This document shows, piece after piece, positions 20,609 through 30,845 of a stretch of 64,000 bases of DNA; positions within the stretch are counted from its first letter, which is position 1; each line of letters begins with the position of its first letter. Location: the NCBI GenBank assembly GCA_022495005.1, contig JAGYXB010000157.1, positions 434,001 to 498,000 of the forward strand. The letters run 5' to 3'. The notes beneath the pieces were generated by a model. It did not search any database, was not told the origin of the DNA, and saw only the letters and a program-made list of their open reading frames with translations. The DNA is from Rhyacophila brunnea. Taxonomy: Eukaryota; Arthropoda; Insecta; Trichoptera; Rhyacophilidae. Position numbers and translations under genes: made by a program.

Positions 20609-21412
20609 CAGTGGTGGGCAAACTCATTTGTCAACAGAGCCAAATATCAACAGTACAACGATTGAGATTTCTTTTGAGAGCCAAATTTCTTAATCTTAAA
20701 TTATATAATAGTATGTAGGTAGGTACAATGTTTATTAACTTGATATCATACGTAATAAAGATCTTATTTATTTATAAAAATTAAATTATAAGTATGGTAC
20801 CATAAAATTAAATCATGACAATGACTGACAAACACTCAATATGAATAGTGGTCTTGCATCTCCTTGGATAGTTTGGGAAGTCGGGTTTGCATGTTGTTGT
20901 TTTTAATTTTAAGTACATTTCCAGGTTCTCATCAATAAGACAACTTCTCAATTTACTCTTGATTTTCTCTCTTAGAAATCTCTTTACTAACCGGAAAACT
21001 TGCAATAATAACATTGTTGGAAGATTGTCTTCAGTAATTAAATACAGAACTTGATTTTTCTTGACTCTTCTAAAGTTTCTCAACTGCTTTCTTCCTTGCA
21101 TCACCGACATGATATTTAGTGCTAAATGACGTGATAGGGCGTGTTTAGTTGTAAAGTTTCTTTCCAAATTTGACCTCTTGTTATACGCCAATTTTTCCCG
21201 ACAAATAATACAGGTCAGTGGGCCATTTAGGTTATGAATAAACGCGAAAGTCTCGGTCCATTCAACTTTAAATTTACGGTTTTCATCTTCCGTTTTTCTT
21301 TGCTTCTTCTTTGTAGCTATGCTAAATAGGGCAAAGGGCATTTGTGGAAGAGCCGCACTCAAGGGGCCAAAGAGCCGCATGTGGCTCGCGAGCCGCGGTT
21401 TGCCGACCACTG
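20609..21412 (-). mobile_element. Decayed hAT transposon (8-bp TSD GTATAGGC)
   Basis: An 804-bp element with ends CAGTGGTGGGCAAAC and, reverse complemented, CAGTGGTCGGCAAACC. It is flanked by exact 8-bp repeats GTATAGGC (20601-20608 and 21413-21420). Sub-terminal AGCCGCATGTGGCTCGCGAG-type sequence is characteristic of animal hAT elements. The coding strand is minus. It is far too short for a full transposase, so most of the coding region has been deleted. It sits inside the MITE at 20318-21667 and must be younger. Confidence 0.9.
20808..21410 (-). pseudogene. hAT transposase N-terminus (BED-like finger)
   Basis: The minus-strand frame of about 200 codons contains ENRKFKVEWTETFAFIHN, then CIICREKL and NLERNFTTKH. 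This matches the N-terminal DNA-binding zinc finger of hAT transposases related to the ZBED/SCAND3/GTF2IRD2 group, whose finger reads C-x2-C ... RH-x4-KH. The first His of the usual RH pair is Asn here. After about residue 95 homology becomes patchy because of frameshifts, and there is no catalytic or dimerisation domain. The frame start at 21410 is a GTG within the TIR and is not a real start; translation in a live element would begin near the ATG preceding PFALF or later. Confidence 0.8.
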
Positions 21413-21675
21413 GTATAGGCAGAAGTTAATGGATTTAAAAAAACTGGCCAAAATATTATTATGTATTCATAATTCAACGTAAACAAATACGTATGACTGA
21501 AAAAGTGTGCACTATTTTTGTCGGATCGCCCACAGCATACCTAAAAAACTAACCACCACTATCTACTCATTGTGGTATTCGATGAAAACAAATACATTTG
21601 ACTGGCAATGTTTAGTGAGCAATATTTATTTCCGATCTTAACAGCCTACCTCCGCCCTTCGTCACTGTCAGCATC

Positions 21676-22304
21676 AGTTGTGATGCAGTAACCTCTTGTG
21701 GCACAATCGTTAAAAAGTAAGACACCCAGCTCGAATCTAACCTGCATCTCTCGAGTGTCGCGCCCATGCACATATACCACTATGATATAGAAGTGATTAT
21801 ATAAATTAATATGTCAACATGAATTTAAAAAATATTCTTCTTATTGAAGTATGATTTAAATAATCACATAGAATGGAGTCTTTGCCATGGCTTGATAGTA
21901 ATGATCTTATTAGGTACTGACAAATAAATCAAAATATCTACGAAACAAAACGTTTCTGGCAGTCTTTCTTATGTACATCTAAGTGAAATTCAATGAATAT
22001 ATAAATTCTCTTAATTGCCAATATTTTGTTACGTAAACATTTTGAAGGCACCGCCAACTAATTGGTTAGTTACGCAACATAAACAGATAAATGCTACTCC
22101 GTAAAATGATAATATTCCAATGCTGTAAAATTATTTACTCGTAAAACGTAGTTTAATGATAAAATATTTCCTACCGTTTAAATCTTATTAGGAACGTAAT
22201 TATGTGTGATCTTAGACTAAAAAGTTAGTAAGTTACTAGTTATTTATTACAATATATTATATTATTATACATTATGTACTTTGTAATAGCATCAGAAACC
22301 TACT
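21676..22304. other. No supported gene
   Basis: AT-rich spacer; nothing recognised. Confidence 0.5.
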
Positions 22305-22460
22305 ATAAAGATTCGCTGGTTGGATGGAGCTGCCAGTGACTGCCGTATTCTGAGGGTACCAAATTGTAAAGCGGCCACACTGGATAGGGACAGGTGGAGG
22401 GAGCTTTTGGAGGAGGCCAGGACCCACACCGGGTTTTCGCGCCCCTGATAATGATGATGA
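22305..22460 (+). pseudogene. RTE-like LINE extreme 3' end
   Basis: One open frame reads IRWLDGAASD, then LDRDRWRELLEEARTHTGF and a stop, followed by a GATGATGAT-type tail. This is the canonical C-terminus of RTE-like ORF2 with a simple-repeat 3' tail. About 45 residues survive without a frameshift, so this 5'-truncated copy is younger than the one at 7200-7575. Confidence 0.8.
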
Positions 22461-22739
22461 TTCTTAGGTCAATAATTATTATAAAGCAAACATTATTCGT
22501 AGGATGTTTATCACATTTGAATGGTCAAAGACATAGCTTATAATCAGTATCTTTAGAATTATCTTCTAATGTGTTAATTGTGCCCATTTTTTTGGATAAT
22601 AAAATGCCTAATTCTTGTCAAATTTGGGATCACAAAGATTATAACATATATTCTTTTATCGTAAATATGTCACTATATAATGTTTACATTAATTTTATTA
22701 ATGGTTTTATAAATGCGTTTAAAAATTAATAAATATAAA

Positions 22740-22910
22740 AATGGATGGATGCTCATGAAACATTTAAAATAAATATAAAAGATAATAAGGCTTCAAAATT
22801 ATATAAATAGAATATCTACAACGTTTAAAGAATGTCCAGGGTTATGCTCTGAAAATACCATAAAAGCTCCATTTTGACCTACGTTGAGCATGTGGGCCCT
22901 TAAGGCTTAA
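22740..22910 (-). repeat. Dispersed repeat E, copy 2 (inverted)
   Basis: Inverted partner of 16497-16660, with AAAGCTCCATTTTGACCTAC and ATAATAAGGCTTCAAAATTA. The outer end is CCTTAAGG. Confidence 0.6.
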
Positions 22911-23159
22911 GATAGATATTCTCATCTCAGTAGCATTATTGGTAAAATTCCGACGAGTTATTAAATTATTATTAGCAAGTGCATGTAAGTTATAACTAAA
23001 ATTTAGAATGATTAGTAAATAGGGCTTAATTGATACATAGATTTAAAACACAAAACCCACAAAAATGTCATTAGCTTTTCATATTAAAACTAATAGTTAG
23101 TTTCATCATAATTAAATTTGAGACACGTAACTTAATTGGTAAAGAAAATTAGCGCAATT

Positions 23160-23249
23160 TTGTCAGTACCGTGGCCCCCGTAAGGGAAGCTGACAGGGCT
23201 CTATCCTGGGGTGCCGAGCTTAGGGGGACCGGCGTGGCGGTTCTAGCAG
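23160..23249. other. GC-rich patch next to a LINE tail
   Basis: About 90 bp much richer in G+C than its surroundings (words such as GTGGCCCCCGTAAGGG and GGGGGACCGGCGTGGC). It ends exactly where the minus-strand LINE tail begins at about 23250. I do not recognise it; it may be a fragment of a GC-rich element or target DNA. Confidence 0.4.
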
Positions 23250-23580
23250 TTAAATATTTATTTATTTATTTAGAAAAGACACGTTCATCACATAATAAAT
23301 TGTTAATTCATGTCGTTCAAAACATGAAATTTTGAATATAAATTACAAGTTTAATAACGAAAAAAAGCAAGGTAGAGAAAAAGAAATATAGATAATTCAA
23401 AAAAATACAAATTAAACAATAAAATAGAATTTTAAAGACAGAATATATAATAAAAAGGTCTTCATCTCTAGGGAGTGCATTGACCAACCGCACAGCCCTC
23501 GCTATAATTGGTACCTGGTGAGCCTGACATGAAGAAACAGCTTTCACCCAAAATAGGTCATGCGCGACCACGCACGTTAT
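23250..23580 (-). pseudogene. Jockey/CR1-like LINE 3' end
   Basis: The minus strand encodes RGRAHDLFWVKAVSS, then a VPIIARAVRLVNALPRDEDL block, homologous to RGRSHDLFWIGTVSSG and ARLVNALPKDIDIF at the end of the LINE at 8049-12116. It ends with the same AAAT-repeat tail. The C-terminal frame is intact here whereas it is shifted in the longer copy. Confidence 0.8.
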
Positions 23581-23710
23581 TTATGGGTGCATAAAAAAAC
23601 AATTTTTATTGAATATCGAGTTTGGAAACTATAAAGTGACCTACGAGCTTCAAGAGCATGTCTAGAAGAAAATAGTCGTTTGAGAAGCTGTCAAAAGGAA
23701 AATAATTCTT

Positions 23711-24010
23711 CTTCTTATTGTGCCATGCCCTAGCGGAAGTCGGTCACCATCAAGGCGATCTTATCTTTGTCGTCTGCTACCCGAAACAGTTCAGTGGAGC
23801 TGCACTCGTACTAATCACGGATTTTCTTTAGCCACGAAATGCGGCGCCGTCCTCTGTTACGCTTACAGTTGATCTTTCTTTGAATGACAAGTTGGGAAAT
23901 GCTGTACTTTTGTCTTCTCATACTGTGGCCGAGGTACTGTATTTTCCTGGTTTTGATACTACTTAGAACTTCTCGGTCCTTCCCCATTCGATTGAGAACT
24001 TCAATAAATA
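23711..24010 (-). pseudogene. LINE C-terminal fragment
   Basis: Minus-strand frame: LNRMGKDREVLSSIKTRK, then QYLGHSMRRQKYSIS and KRNRGRRRISWLKKIRD. It continues after a frameshift to the same end as the plus-strand copy at 35190-35510. The LGH-x-MR / GKR-x-GRRR-x-SWL arrangement is typical of the tail of RTE-like LINE ORF2 proteins in insects. Confidence 0.75.
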
Positions 24011-24085
24011 TAAATATATACATTAAAATAAATAAATAAATAAAATAAAAAAATAAATAAATGAAAATAATTATATACATTAAAA
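24011..24085. repeat. AAATA-type microsatellite
   Basis: Runs of AAAT/AAATA units, for example the repeated AAATAAATAAAT around 24030-24060. Confidence 0.6.
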
Positions 24086-24100
24086 TAAAGATGTCGAATT

Positions 24101-24599
24101 TTTTTTCTGAACACGCTCTAAAAAAGGCTTATAGAAAAACACACACCAAAAATTTACTGTAATAGTAAAAAAAAGTCGCCTGCGGAGGTTTTAAATATGT
24201 GGCTATGCGATGCAAATTGTTGCGATATGATGATTGATATTCTTTAGAGGGTTACTAATAAAAACGGCTATTTATCCAATATGGCAAAGGATCGCATGTT
24301 ACTTAGCTACCATAAAAGGGAGTCACGATCGTTGCATCATATTATGATGACGAGTTCCAACAACTTTAAATTCTGGATAATGGTCAAAATGGAATACCTT
24401 TAACTTTACCGTGGAATACCATTTGGGGAACACTGCTGTAGAACATCACATTACCCTTTATTATTGGAGTAGTTAGGAGGGGCCGTCAAACATCCTTATC
24501 AGGGGGCCCGGTTCAGAATGTGGGGGCCATGGTTAGTACTTAACTGTAGGTAGGTACTTATAAATTTTGTGGCTATTTGGAGAGCGAATCTCGTAAATA
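24101..24599. other. No supported gene
   Basis: Mixed sequence with a GC-richer stretch at about 24475-24535; nothing recognised. Confidence 0.45.
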
Positions 24600-25060
24600 A
24601 TCCGACGCCAATTTGCAGCCACAGTTGAAAAGGCAGCCCAAGAGAGGGATCTGCGACACGTCATGCATGATTATCAAATATGCAAAACCAAGCTAAAAAA
24701 CAGAATTTTATGGTGATAACTATACCTCTGACCGCCCCACCCGAAGAAGATAGACTATCCGCATAGCAGGCGAACCTGGCTTTTGAGGGTCTCAAAGATT
24801 GGGAAAAGCCAGTCTCGGGTACCGTACATAGAAAGCCCTAAACAAACTGAGAACCATGGTAGGGCGCACCGAGACAACATGGTAAAGTAGGGATTCTCCG
24901 ACGACCAAACCTGCGAGTGCGGTGAAATGCAAAGCATGGAGCACCTATTTTCATGCAAGGCTTGCCCAGTAAGCTGCAATTTTAACGAGATCCTACAAGG
25001 AGAGGAAAATGATGTTGCATTCGCCAACTTCTGGAGCAACACATTGTAGTTATTGAAGAC
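24600..25060 (+). pseudogene. LINE C-terminal fragment with zinc-finger-like tail
   Basis: Plus-strand frames give LRTMVGRTETT-like sequence, then CECGEMQSMEHLFSCKAC and a final FANFWSNTL before a stop at about 25050. A LRT-x-GR ... C-x-CGE-x-Q-x-M-x-H ... C order is the classic C-terminal zinc-binding region of LINE ORF2. Several frameshifts. The tail is GAA-rich (about 25070-25093). Confidence 0.65.
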
Positions 25061-25194
25061 CCGACACAACGAAAAAGAAGAAGAAGAAGAATAAGGTAAA
25101 TAACTTACGTATTTTTTTTAAATCTCAGTATACTGCAAACCTCTTGCATTATACATATATATTATAATATTCTGAAATTTACCTTTTGTGCTAT

Positions 25195-25461
25195 TTAAAT
25201 TTCACTGGAAAAAAATAAAACACCATCGTTCACTTCCAGATTCTTAGAAACATTTTTCCTTGCATCCACGTAGTTGATATAATCTATACAAAACTTATAC
25301 GCCCGTAATATCCCCCAAGTCTTTACCGGTAGGTACGACATGCCAGTGCAAGTTTCTAAGTCTTTACCTATGATACAAGGGGCGCGCTTTGAGATAAATT
25401 TGCCACACTTTTCATCGATTTTTTTATCTCTCATCCACTGAGCTTGCAGTTTTAGCAACAT
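25195..25461 (-). other. Unrecognised coding-like frame, 88 codons
   Basis: The minus-strand frame has varied residue use with three Cys in the centre and Lys-rich ends, unlike the low-complexity frames around it. I do not recognise a family. It could be a transposon remnant, an exon, or chance. No splice, start or polyadenylation signals support a gene. Confidence 0.25.
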
Positions 25462-25704
25462 CTAAAAAGTTTACGTACAACCTTCTTCCGTAAGCTTCGT
25501 AAACAAGCCGTAAGATTTATCTTACAAACGAAAAAACAATTTAATAAATACACTGAAAGCACACATGGATAAATACCTACACAATATAGAAAATAATATC
25601 TAAATATATTATTGCGAATCTGAGATGGTAGTTTATATCACGTGTATTAGCTGTGAGATCTCTAAATATGTATATTTCTAATGTCAGCTGTATAGAAACG
25701 CAAG

Positions 25705-26045
25705 TTTCATAGTAGAATTATTCCGTTACCCAGGCAACGATTTTATTATTGTCGGCCATTTGCAGTTCCTTACGTAAACAAACTATTAAACGTCAGAGTG
25801 ACAGTTGTTACTTTAAAAATAAAAACAACGAGAAATAATTATATAATTTAGTAATAACGGTATAGAAATAAACCAACGGCGCTCCAATAAGCGGTCTCTT
25901 TTCTTGAATGTGTAATTTAATAAGATAATTATGAGCTAGTCGAAGAATCTAGGTTATCACAAGTTTTGTTTTTGTTTTGTTACGCTAAAGAAGTATAACT
26001 TCTATCGCGCGTACATAAAGTACACACACACCAATTTTTTTAATA
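25705..26045 (-). repeat. Repeat I, partial copy without tRNA-like module
   Basis: Inverted relative to 27475-27835: shares ACCCAGGCAACGATTTTATT-like, GTAAACAAACTATTAAACGTC, AAACCAACGGCG and GGTTATCACAAGTTTTGTTT blocks. It faces the other copy across about 1.4 kb, so the pair forms a large inverted repeat. The tRNA-like end is replaced here by unrelated sequence. Confidence 0.75.
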
Positions 26046-26059
26046 AAGAATGTTAAATT

Positions 26060-26920
26060 AAGCGTAGTTATGCACAAAGCAGCCAAGCCACAATTTTGAA
26101 AAAAATGAGATATTGTGATTTCCATAATCTCACACGTTTGTTTTACGTTCTGCACAAATCAGCCAAGCTGCTGTCATACAAAAATCTCATATAAATGCGT
26201 TTTAAAGATTTTGCAAATCGCAGAATATGACATTTTCGATTTGCATAAAGCAACCAAGCTGCTGTCATACAAAAATGTCATATAAATGCGTTCTAAAAAT
26301 ATGCCATATTCGTTATGCAAAAAGCAGCCAAATGATAATATTATGTACTTACCTATTTTTTAAAATCGTGACTGTAAGGTGTGTTTTTCTACATTCAATT
26401 AATAAACATTATTTTCTCAATAACATTATAATATGTTTTTCATTTTATTATATATAATATAATATACAGATGTTTCATATAAAAAATAGTTTTATTATAT
26501 ATAATATAATATACAGATGTTTCATATAAAAAATAGTGCCAGGCATTATTATCAGAATTTTGCAATTCTCATAATAATTTAGTAACTTAGAAGGCTATTT
26601 TTAAAGAAAATAATCAAAAATAAAGACTTTTCTTACAAAAATAAGAAATGGCTGCATTCTGCAGAATGAACATTCTAAAAAAAATCATATTACACAAAAC
26701 ACCCTGGACTGCTAAAACACCAAAATTTCATAGATTATATGTCTTTATCTCTTCAAAAGTTATAAAAAATCATATATATATATTATATAATATCTATCAT
26801 TCAATAAGTATAAACAGTATACAGATGCTTTGCTGATTTAAAGAAACACAATTTACATAAAAGTGCTTCTATCTCTGTTTGAAGTTTGTGTGGCTCGGCT
26901 GCTTTGTTCATAACTACGCT
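26060..26920. mobile_element. MITE-like element with 33-bp TIRs
   Basis: TIRs at 26060-26092 and 26888-26920 (left AGCGTAGTTATGCACAAAGC continuing AGCCAAGCCACA) differ at about 2 positions. Inside, an AGCAGCCAAG-containing module recurs at about 26155-26215 and 26245-26330, joined to GCTGTCATACAAAAAT and CATATAAATGCGTT. A perfect 47-bp tandem duplication sits at 26443-26536. No transposase. The flanking AATTA-type sequence is too AT-rich to call a TSD. Confidence 0.7.
26443..26536. repeat. 47-bp perfect tandem duplication
   Basis: Two identical 47-bp units (26443-26489 and 26490-26536), each containing ATACAGATGTTTCATATAAA. Confidence 0.9.
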
Positions 26921-26980
26921 CAATTATTAGTCGTTAATAAAATATATTTAATAACACTTGATTTAAATACATATAATATA

Positions 26981-27195
26981 CTATTTCTTTTATTCAACAA
27001 ATAAGACACAAGATTTGAGAATGTAATATTCTCTATATAGAACATACATAAATTGAAAACCTCTCTTGTAGGTGCATATTATGCACAATAGAAAAAAATC
27101 TTTCTGTAGAAAACAAAACATAACCTGATGAGACTCTATCCGCTGGATTTGTACCAGTGTGCATTTCCAATTAAGCTACGAGCATCCTACTTGCT
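26981..27195 (-). mobile_element. SINE family B, copy 2
   Basis: On the minus strand the head has GCTCGTAGCTTAATTGG (A-box region) and a decayed B box. The body keeps AAGATTTTTTTCTATTGTG and ends in TGAATAAAAGAAATAGT. Same order as at 4847-5076. Confidence 0.65.
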
Positions 27196-27474
27196 AACTG
27201 GCATTTCAAATATTTGTCTCCAACTCGTGGTTTTTAGAAAAAAATTCATGCCATTATTGCCATCATTCATAGAGTATAATAATAAATATCATCAAATCAT
27301 TATATTATTTATTACGCATTAGTACGCATTACCTATTGTGGTAATGCGTACCTTTTGAAAATTTTATAATTCAAAAAAATAACAACTGGGTTTTTATGTA
27401 AAAATAAAATAAAGTATGGCAGTTATTCATGAGTGTATCTAAAGAGCTGTAATTTGTACTTACATAGTATTGAA

Positions 27475-28022
27475 AAAAATCGGTGTGTGTACTTATGTAC
27501 GCGCATTAGAAGTTATATTTCTTTGGCGTAACAAAACAAAAACAAAACTTGTGATAACCTAGATTCTTTGATGAGCTCTTAATTATCTTTTTAAATTACA
27601 CACTCAAAAAAAAGGACCGCTTATTGGAACGCCGTTGGTTTATTTTTATGCAATTTAACTTACATTACTCAATTATATAATGATCGTTGTTTTTATTTTT
27701 AAAGTACCAACTGTCACTCTGACGTTTAATAGTTTGTTTATCTAAGGAATTGCAAATGGCTGACAATAATAAATTCTCTGCCTAGGCAACGGAACAATTC
27801 TAAACTATAATATTATACTATATAATCGTCACAATTTCAGTATCATACCGTGGCGTAAAGGTAGTGCGTTCGGCTGATAACCGAACAATCGGTGGTTTGA
27901 ATCCAATCGAGTGCGTTTTTTTTCGTGTGAAAAAATAAATTATGTGTATCCTGTCACACGCCAAAAATACACTCTGATCTGATTTCCCAAATGCGCCAAA
28001 AGAAGAATAACTTCAAAAAGTG
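27475..28022 (+). repeat. Repeat I with tRNA-Ile-like module, copy 1
   Basis: About 365 bp of the repeat I body are followed by a tRNA-like block (27845-27925) and about 95 bp of tail with TGTCACACGCCAAAAATA. The block has an A-box-like TGGCGTAAAGG, a perfect 5-bp anticodon stem TTCGG/CCGAA around CTGATAA (anticodon GAT, Ile), and a B-box-like GGTTTGAATCC. T-stem and acceptor pairing are imperfect, so it is not a functional tRNA. The same unit lies inverted at 32495-33035. Confidence 0.75.
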
Positions 28023-28289
28023 TTGCCTTGTGTAAGGAAGATATACCTATTTTAAAACCAATATAATATTTAGTTAGCTACAGCTGTTTGACGCAGTCAC
28101 CATTTGAATTGTTTGTGATTTAATTACTCTTTTAAATCACAACATAGCCACAAACTTTAATTTTGGATAGGGAAAACTTTTTATTAAAATAAATAACTTG
28201 TTTTTTATATTGATTTTATTGTTTATCTGCTGTTGCGGACTACTTTTAGATATGCAATTGAATTTTAGTTTTATATTAGGAATATTGAA

Positions 28290-28967
28290 ATGAAAATTGA
28301 AAATAAATATAACAAAAACGAAAGTCATGTTCAACTGCTTTGCTGGCCAAAAAGAGATCCTCATCAATGGCACTCAGCTCAAACAGGTGAAAAACTACAT
28401 CTATCTGGGACAACTAGTGTCTATAGATGGATGTATATTTGATGAAATTGTTCGCAGAGTAAAGCTAGGCTGGAGCGTTTTTGGCCGCCTGAATATTGTC
28501 TTCAAAAGTAACCTTCCACTGTGCCTAAAGCGCAAAGTGTTCAACCAATATGTGCTTCCCGTAATTACACATACGTGTGAAAAATGGGCCCTAAGTAAAA
28601 GAGTGGTCTAGAAACTTAGAGTAGCATAACGCGGTATCGAGAGGTGCATGCTAGGCATAACGCTAAAGGACAAAAATAGGAATGAGTGGATAAGGAAGCA
28701 GACATGGGTTTGCGATGTGACAGAGTTCATTAAAAGCCTCAAATGGAGATGGGCTGGACACATAACTAGAAGAAGAGACAATTGTTGGACAAATCTAGTC
28801 ATCCAGTGGTATCCAAGAAGTACACAACGCCCACAAGGTAGACCTATAGGCCGCTCGATGAAATGATAAAATTCTGTGGAAGTACGTGGCAACGCAACGC
28901 ACATGACCGAGTGAAGTGGAAGCAGCTTGAAGAGGCCTTAAACCAGCGGTGGATAGATTTAGGCTAA
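28290..28967 (+). pseudogene. RTE-like LINE 3' third
   Basis: The first frame (to 28611) encodes NITKTKVMFN, INGTQLKQV, YIYLGQLVSIDG, RVKLGWSVFGRLN and CLKRKVFNQYVLPV. After a stop and a frameshift near 28611-28648 it continues with RCMLGITLKDKNRNEWIRK, KWRWAGHITRRRDN and GRPIGRS; the terminal frame reads RWIDLG before TAATGATGATGATGAT. This is the segment after the RT catalytic core of an RTE-like LINE, including the cysteine-less connection and C-terminal domain. It was 5'-truncated on insertion. Homologous copies: 15670-15880, 55738-56038 with 60741-61116. Confidence 0.85.
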
Positions 28968-28980
28968 TGATGATGATGAT

Positions 28981-30154
28981 ATTGAAATGAATTTTGTTAA
29001 TTTTACATATTTTCGGATGGACATGTCTGCTTGTATCAACTGTTTGATGACGAGTGATTTTTATTCTCTACCGGAGCAGTTAGTTTTGTTTTCTGCCAAA
29101 GATGTTACTATTTTAACCTAACATATTATTTTAGCATCTTGTGTATTTCTAAACTTACATTGAAAAAAGTCATTAAAGTAATCTTTATGCGTAAATTTAA
29201 TGTGTATACGTCTGTAAAATAATTTATTTAACGTAGTATTATATATTATATATTATTTGGCTCAGCTGACAAAAACACTTATAATAAATTATGAAACTAA
29301 TTATTAGCAAAGTTTCAGTGAATAGACAGGATAGACTAGTGAGTAAAGTAAAGTTAAGGCCAGTCCAATGCGGTCTCAATAGGGTTAATCACCTGGAACG
29401 CGAGCACATGCACCCGACTTTAATTAAATATCCGTAGTGTGGATGCAACACACGCTGTGAAGACTATTAGCATCGATGGAAAACCTAAAGCAAGTGTCAG
29501 AAATGTACACTTTAATTTAAATATTTTACGTAATAGTATGTACATATATTAGTTAGAACAAGCTGCTAAATACAAATAATAACATGTATTATTGAATATA
29601 TTTTAGTAAGTATGTTTTTGAAGTATTCCAAATTAAATTATTTACCTTCAACATCTAATACCACACTATTTAATCATCTTTTAATAATTAATTAAACTAT
29701 TAAAAATAAACACAAGTTTTAAGAATGTACGATTATTGTTATTTAAAATACATGATTTGAAAATCCATGAGTCCACATATTTTGCTGAAGATTTTATAAA
29801 AAAATACGTTTTTTCCTTTTATAATAACAATCTGTCGATTCTTGGTGGAAGTGAATTGTATTAATTAAAATAAAATATAATATAATTTACTAGTTCCACT
29901 TATTTTAATATTTTAGTTAGGGCCGGTACAGTGGAGCAAGGGACACTATCAACTGATAAATTTAATAATATGCAATTATACAGATATTTAATACGAACAG
30001 TATTTAAAATGGTATTAAATATTTATGAATAATATTTAAATAAAATTCTAAAAAAATCTGTATTCAAAAATAAATCAATAAGTTTTTTAATAAGCTTGAT
30101 AAATTATTAAATAATTGGTTATATGAATCAATTGACGCATTGTAGACGGGTCTA
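28981..30154. other. No supported gene
   Basis: AT-rich spacer with a moderately GC-rich patch at about 29345-29480. Nothing recognised. Confidence 0.5.
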
Positions 30155-30310
30155 GGACGATTTGGCACCGCGAACTGGCCTCTGCCGATTGGCCTCCGGT
30201 AATTGGCCGTCGGTACAATCGGACGCCGGCCCAATTAGACGCCGACCCAATTCGACGCCGACCCAATTGGCCTCCGGGAGGATTGGACGCCGCACAGTTG
30301 AATTAAATGC
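30155..30310. repeat. GC-rich short-period repeat cluster
   Basis: A strikingly GC-rich island in AT-rich DNA. Units of about 16 bp recur, of the form GACGCCGACCCAATT, with variants built on TTGGCCTCCGG and ATCGGACGCCGG. At least five related units are visible between about 30175 and 30295. The frame across it is a by-product of the periodicity. Confidence 0.7.
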
Positions 30311-30774
30311 GCAAAGGAATAGACGTACGTTACGATTTGTTGGAGTAAATAAGCAAGTCAGTTTAATATGCTTCTATTTTCTCAGTAGTTGTACCTTATA
30401 CATTTCGCGCTTGACACATTTTTAATATAGATTGAGAATAATTATTATGCCTTATGATGTTTATTAAAAGAAAATAATTCTTCCCTCGTTAAAATTTAAA
30501 GATGTGCATAATCAATTAATTTATTGTCTATACATGGGTACTTATTTACATTTACAACAAATATTAAAAATAATGTTAGATGTTAGAATGAAAATTACAT
30601 TATATTTCAGCGTTTTATCGACTTAATATTATAATAAAGCTTAAACATGTATATTATTATGCATAAATGCGTATTTTAAGATAGTATGAAATTACAAACA
30701 AAATATTAAGTAAGTTATCTGCTAAGTACAAATGTTTCAGTAGTTTGATTGATAAATTACTTAAGTACTGGGTG
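30311..30774. other. No supported gene
   Basis: AT-rich spacer between two short-period repeat clusters. Confidence 0.5.
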
Positions 30775-30842
30775 CCGGACAAAATCCCGAAGTCGGAAAT
30801 CCCGAATGCTGAAATCCCGAATGGCCGAAATCCCGAAAAATA
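30775..30842. repeat. AATCCCGAA short tandem cluster
   Basis: Five occurrences of an ATCCCGAA core (with spacers such as GTCGGA, TGCTGA and TGGCCGA) in about 65 bp. The minus-strand translation is a FGIS-type repeat and not a protein. Confidence 0.75.
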
Positions 30843-30845
30843 CAA

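Larger units (their letters stand above)
20318..21667. mobile_element. hAT-like MITE, interrupted by a hAT transposon
   Basis: Outer element of about 538 bp once the internal 804-bp hAT and its duplicated 8 bp are removed. The arms share a GGTGGAGGTAAGCTATTAAG-type block and CAGTCAAACGTATTTAT; the terminus is CAATGATAAAGGG at the left and, reverse complemented, CAGTGACGAAGGG at the right. Flanks TGAGCAAC (20310-20317) and TCAGCATC (21668-21675) agree at 6 of 8 positions, a plausible decayed 8-bp TSD. The inner half has a palindrome built on TATAAAATATCTA. Another full copy is at 33456-34039. Confidence 0.75.

Noticed and set aside
27845..27925. tRNA-Ile (GAT) gene
   Set aside because: T-stem mismatch, no acceptor stem, and the block is part of a dispersed repeat (second copy 32583-32660).
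30162..30425. Arg/Pro-rich 87-codon frame
   Set aside because: It arises from the GC-rich short-period repeat cluster.
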